From JBAXPV01 sp037132075 (GTDB lineage: Bacteria; Bacteroidota; Bacteroidia; Bacteroidales; CAIXZF01), in contig JBAXPV010000046.1 of the NCBI GenBank assembly GCA_037132075.1, positions 1 to 26,141 of the forward strand: a DNA stretch of 26,141 bases, in the 5' to 3' direction. Each line of letters starts with the position of its first letter. The stretch's first letter is position 1. The notes beneath the pieces are model-generated. The model was not told the DNA's origin. It searched no databases and was given only the letters and a program-made list of their open reading frames with translations. The position numbers and the translations under genes were made by a program. Below, in pieces: positions 23,435-26,141 of the stretch.

Positions 23435-24778
23435 GTGAACTATTATCTTAAGAATGCAAAAATTGTCAACGAAGGCAAGGTCTTCGAAGGGTCAGTTCTT
23501 ATAACTAATGGAAAAATAGAAAGAATTTTTCGTCTCCCCCTCTCCCCCTCTCCCCCAGCCTCCTATACTATTATTGACCTTAATGGAAAATATCTGTTAC
23601 CAGGAGTCATTGACGACCAGGTACATTTCAGGGATCCGGGCCTGACACATAAGGGGGATCTGTTTACCGAAAGCCGCGCCGCTGTAGCAGGTGGCGTCAC
23701 CAGTTTCATGGATATGCCCAATACGATACCCAATGCAGTAACGCTGGGAATCCTGGAGGATAAGTTTAGCCTTGCCTCCGAGAAATCATTTGCCAATTTT
23801 AGTTTTTTCATGGGAGGCAGTAACCTTCATGTGAAAGAACTTTTAAAAGTAGATCCTAAAAATGTCTGTGGAATAAAGCTATTTCTTGGTTCCTCGACTG
23901 GGAATATGCTTGTTGATGATCCGGAAGTTTTAAAGACGATTTTCGCTGAAGCGCCCGGGCTAATTGCCGCTCATTGTGAAGATGAGTCGACCGTGAAACA
24001 AAACCTGGCTTTGATGTACCAGAAATACGGAGACGACATTCCTGTTCAGATGCATCCGGAGATCCGAAGTGAAGAAGCCTGTTTTACGTGCTCAGAAAAA
24101 TATGTTGAGATGGCTGAGAAATACGGGAGTCGTTTTCATGTGATCCATATTTCAACGGCAAAGGAACTTAGCTTATTCCGTAATGACATTCCTCTTGCAA
24201 AGAAGAAAATAACCAATGAAGTTTGTGTTCATCATCTGTGGTTTAACGACTCGGATTATGAGAAAAAAGGGAATCAGATCAAATGGAATCCTGCGATTAA
24301 GAAAGAATCAGACCGAGAGGCTTTATTTAATGCAGTATTGAATGACACCATTGATGTGATCGCAACCGATCACGCGCCACATACCTGGGAAGAGAAATCG
24401 CAATCCTATATTAAAGCCCCATCAGGTGCACCCTTGGTGCAGCACTCACTGGTAGCTATGTTAGAATTTGTAAGCATGGGGAAGATCACCCTGGAAAAGC
24501 TAGTACAAAAAATGAGTCATGATCCTGCCATCCTTTTCAGAATCGAGAAACGAGGTCATATCCGCGAAGGCTATTGGGCTGATCTTGTTGTTGTTGATCC
24601 TGAAACGAGCTGGACGGTGAGCAAAGAAAATATTTTATACAAATGCAAATGGTCGCCACTGGAAGGAGAAATCTTTCATCACAAGGTTTTACAAACTTTC
24701 GTAAATGGAGACCTGGTTTTCGATAATGGTATTTTTGATGAAGATTTCCGGGGAAGCAGATTGAAATTCAAATCCTAG
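23435..24778 (+). CDS. pyrC: Dihydroorotase, class I-like
   Basis: 447 residues, starting at GTG. It cyclises carbamoyl-aspartate to dihydroorotate in pyrimidine synthesis. Amidohydrolase features: DDQVHFRDPGLTHKGD (60-75), GGVTSFMDMPNT (86-97), the probable carboxylated metal-bridging Lys148 in GIKLFLGSSTG, IAAHCEDES, FHVIHIST and DHAPH (312-316). The usual HxH metal motif is QVH here, a form I recall as normal for Bacteroidota dihydroorotases. Residues 34-41 (LPLSPSPP region) come from a C-rich 8-base repeat that lies in the variable N-terminal beta-sandwich, where it should be tolerated. It may be transcribed with the mannosyltransferase or from within the repeat region; I saw no clear promoter. 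Confidence 0.92.
   Translation: MNYYLKNAKIVNEGKVFEGSVLITNGKIERIFRLPLSPSPPASYTIIDLNGKYLLPGVIDDQVHFRDPGLTHKGDLFTESRAAVAGGVTSFMDMPNTIPNAVTLGILEDKFSLASEKSFANFSFFMGGSNLHVKELLKVDPKNVCGIKLFLGSSTGNMLVDDPEVLKTIFAEAPGLIAAHCEDESTVKQNLALMYQKYGDDIPVQMHPEIRSEEACFTCSEKYVEMAEKYGSRFHVIHISTAKELSLFRNDIPLAKKKITNEVCVHHLWFNDSDYEKKGNQIKWNPAIKKESDREALFNAVLNDTIDVIATDHAPHTWEEKSQSYIKAPSGAPLVQHSLVAMLEFVSMGKITLEKLVQKMSHDPAILFRIEKRGHIREGYWADLVVVDPETSWTVSKENILYKCKWSPLEGEIFHHKVLQTFVNGDLVFDNGIFDEDFRGSRLKFKS
23533..23556 (+). repeat. Three 8-base tctccccc units inside dihydroorotase
   Basis: Perfect copies at 23533-23540, 23541-23548 and 23549-23556. Three units make 24 bases, so the frame is kept although one unit would break it. 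The translation is Pro/Leu/Ser-rich. Confidence 0.9.
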
Positions 24779-24787
24779 CATAATTTA

Positions 24788-24833
24788 TTAACCACTAAGG
24801 CGAATAAGGGATTTCACTAAGGCGCACTAAGAA
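24788..24833 (+). repeat. Left inverted repeat around the GxxExxY gene
   Basis: Contains ccactaaggcgaataaggg and cactaaggcgcactaag, two degenerate repeats of a cactaagg unit. Its reverse complement recurs at 25241-25282. It ends 8 bases before the ATG of the GxxExxY gene. Confidence 0.8.
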
Positions 24834-24841
24834 ATTATAAA

Positions 24842-25212
24842 ATGAACAAAGAAGAGATCTTTAAAAAAGTGTTGGATTGTTCATTCGCTGTTCACAGCGG
24901 CTTAGGGCCCGGATTGCTTGAAAGTGCTTACGAAGAGTGTCTCTATCACGAAATTCGGCAATCCGGTTTATTTTTTGAAAAACAAAAACCGCTCCCTTTG
25001 GTTTATAAAGAAGTCAAGCTTGACGTAGGTTATCGTGTTGACTTATTAATTGAAAGTCAAATTATTATAACAATAAAAGCTGTTGATTTTTTTTTGACGT
25101 TCATATGGCTCAGATTTTAACCTATTTTAAATTATCCGCTTGTAATTTAGGCCTATTGGTAAACTTTAACGTTCGTCACCTTAAAGACGGAATAAAACGA
25201 ATTATCCTTTAA
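24842..25212 (+). pseudogene. GxxExxY protein (PDDEXK_3-like), frameshifted
   Basis: The first part (24842 to about 25095) encodes MNKEEIFKKVLDCSFAVHSG, then GPGLLESAYEE with the G24-x2-E27-x2-Y30 name motif, FEKQKPLPLVYKE and DVGYRVDLLIESQIIITIKA. The D..IKA pattern matches the PD-(D/E)xK nuclease-like core of the family. A run of nine T (25087-25095) then shifts the frame: as read, the protein ends at 25120 after a spurious tail. In another frame from 25096 the expected end is complete, DVHMAQILTYFKLSACNLG and LLVNFNVRHLKDGIKRIIL to the TAA at 25210-25212. One extra T (or two fewer) would restore about 123 residues. It could be a young pseudogene, a sequencing error in the homopolymer, or slippage-dependent. 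The biological role of the family is unresolved. Confidence 0.8.
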
Positions 25213-25240
25213 CTCACTTTTACCTTAATTAATAAGCACT

Positions 25241-25282
25241 TTGAGCGCCTTAGTGCAACCCCTTAGTCGCCTTCGTGGTAAA
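25241..25282 (-). repeat. Right inverted repeat around the GxxExxY gene
   Basis: On the minus strand it reads ttaccacgaaggcgactaag and then cactaaggcgctcaa, matching the left repeat. It ends 12 bases before the ATG of the MORN lipoprotein gene, so it forms that gene's upstream region. Confidence 0.8.
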
Positions 25283-25294
25283 TTTTAATTATCT

Positions 25295-25753
25295 ATGAAT
25301 AAATTTTTCTATTTCTTTATTCTTCTGGGAATAATTTCCGGATGTACCAAGTCCCCCGAGAAGCGGGTTGTTCAGGCCTATCCTTCTGGTAATCCCAAAG
25401 TTGTTCGTTATTTTGAAAAAGATGGCTCTAAGGAAAAGATGGTTAAAGAAGAAGTTTTTTACGAGAACAAACGACTTCAATATTCCGGTGAATTCAAGGA
25501 TAGCCTTCGCAACGGTCATTGGGTATATTATTACGAGAATGGCAATCCCTGGAGCGAAGGTGACTTTAAAAACGGTTTGAGCGATGGCATGCGTAAGACC
25601 TATTTTGAAAACGGGAAACTCCGCTATGAAGGGGGTTATAAGGCTGGTAAGATGAGCGGAATCTGGAAGTTCTATCATGAAACCGGGAAATTAGACAAAG
25701 AGGTCAATGCAGATACGATACATGACCCTCAGAAATTGGTTCCTTCAAGCTAA
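25295..25753 (+). CDS. MORN-repeat lipoprotein
   Basis: 152 residues. The N-terminus MNKFFYFFILLGIISGC has a good lipobox (ISGC, Cys17), so the mature protein should be lipid-anchored in the periplasm or on the outer membrane. Residues of about 60-140 are tandem MORN-type (toxin-antitoxin YwqK-like) units: GEFKDSLRNGHWVYYYENGN, GDFKNGLSDGMRKTYFENGK, GGYKAGKMSGIWKFYHETGK, with an earlier degenerate unit near residue 28 (YPSGNPKVVRYF). Such small lipoproteins are common in Bacteroidota and mostly of unknown role. YwqK is an antitoxin in one described case, but no toxin gene is adjacent here. It is the last gene in the window. Confidence 0.8.
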   Translation: MNKFFYFFILLGIISGCTKSPEKRVVQAYPSGNPKVVRYFEKDGSKEKMVKEEVFYENKRLQYSGEFKDSLRNGHWVYYYENGNPWSEGDFKNGLSDGMRKTYFENGKLRYEGGYKAGKMSGIWKFYHETGKLDKEVNADTIHDPQKLVPSS

Positions 25754-26141
25754 GCGTTTTTACCTATTTTACCCAAAAAAAACATTCTCTGCCAAAATTT
25801 TGCTTTTCAAAACAATTGACGCATCTGTTTTCGTCATACATGAGGATACTGTAAGTATATAGATGCATTAAAGTTCTTGTTAATAAATGTTTAGTTTCCT
25901 ATGACAGCGCGGATAGTAATTTAATCCGGAAATAAAATAAATAAGAAAACTATTTTGATATTTAGTTTTTTTTTTACAACTTTACCTGTGAATTTCTAGT
26001 ATTACTTTCAATTAACATGGCAAGTATTTTATAATGATACTTCAACAATAAGACGATTTAACTGTTACATCTCGGGGGGGGATGAACTTTGTTACCAGAA
26101 AGCACGAATGCACAGTTTTCGGCAATTAGCAGTGCACAGTT
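25754..26141. other. Long A+T-rich intergenic region at the window end
   Basis: 388 bases without a supported gene. It holds weak inverted repeats (gcatct near 25824 with agatgc near 25861; cggat near 25910 with atccg near 25924), a T tract at about 25967-25976, a run of eight G around 26074-26081, and at the end short repeat-like pieces (agcacgaatgcacag, gcaattagcagtgcacagtt) similar to other interspersed repeats. A 15-codon frame starting at the ATG after the G run is too short to support. Confidence 0.5.

Larger units (their letters stand above)
24788..25282. mobile_element. Putative GxxExxY cassette bounded by inverted repeats
   Basis: A single-gene unit of about 495 bases: left repeat, GxxExxY gene, right repeat. 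The repeats match in inverted orientation over about 42-46 bases with gaps and mismatches. No transposase is encoded. The unit sits between dihydroorotase and a MORN lipoprotein gene with nothing else inserted. Mobility is inferred from the bounded layout only. Confidence 0.5.

Noticed and set aside
24842..25120. Intact 92-residue GxxExxY protein
   Set aside because: The tail after the T tract matches nothing expected, while the missing family C-terminus is present in another frame; treated as frameshifted.

Overview
The window looks chromosomal and comes from a member of the Bacteroidota, most likely a Bacteroidales-type lineage. Three things point there. Two complete genes (and one relic) encode type IX secretion (T9SS) C-terminal sorting domains. 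Several upstream regions carry the phylum-specific promoter box TAnnTTTG with a TTG about 20 bases upstream. Leaders are A-rich with few clear Shine-Dalgarno sites. The species cannot be named from the sequence alone.

Layout. 1-241: 3' end of a D-2-hydroxyacid dehydrogenase with two kinds of low-complexity repeat read through in frame. 243-2604 (minus): a secreted repeat protein with a T9SS domain, a decayed T9SS domain, and two related small secreted proteins. 2850-7182 (plus): DEAD-box RNA helicase, a phosphofructokinase with pyrophosphate-type signature residues, and a membrane glycosyltransferase-like TPR protein. 7196-8467 (minus): aspartate kinase. 8668-13070 (plus): class I fructose-1,6-bisphosphatase and the transcription-repair coupling factor Mfd. 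13271-13795 (minus): an isolated GNAT acetyltransferase. 14086-21127 (minus): a tight six-gene run of three paralogous secreted proteins built like phage tail fibres, a TPR protein, a T9SS cargo protein and an acyl-CoA dehydrogenase. 21351-24778 (plus): MsrB and MsrA (overlapping), polyprenol-phosphate mannose synthase-like transferase, dihydroorotase. 24788-25282: a frameshifted GxxExxY gene enclosed by inverted copies of a CACTAAGG-type repeat. 25295-25753: a MORN-repeat lipoprotein. The last 388 bases hold no gene I can support.

How the genes fit together. Central metabolism is represented by the phosphofructokinase and the bisphosphatase (opposite directions of the same sugar-phosphate step), aspartate kinase (Asp-family amino acids) and dihydroorotase (pyrimidines). 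The mannosyl-lipid synthase and the TPR membrane protein could be the donor-making and donor-using halves of envelope O-glycosylation. The fibre-like operon plus the T9SS cargo is the most striking accessory region and may build a cell-surface structure. A second theme is a large vocabulary of short interspersed repeats (at least six motif types), found between genes, at stop codons, around the GxxExxY gene and inside two coding regions. No tRNA, rRNA, CRISPR array or complete insertion sequence was seen.
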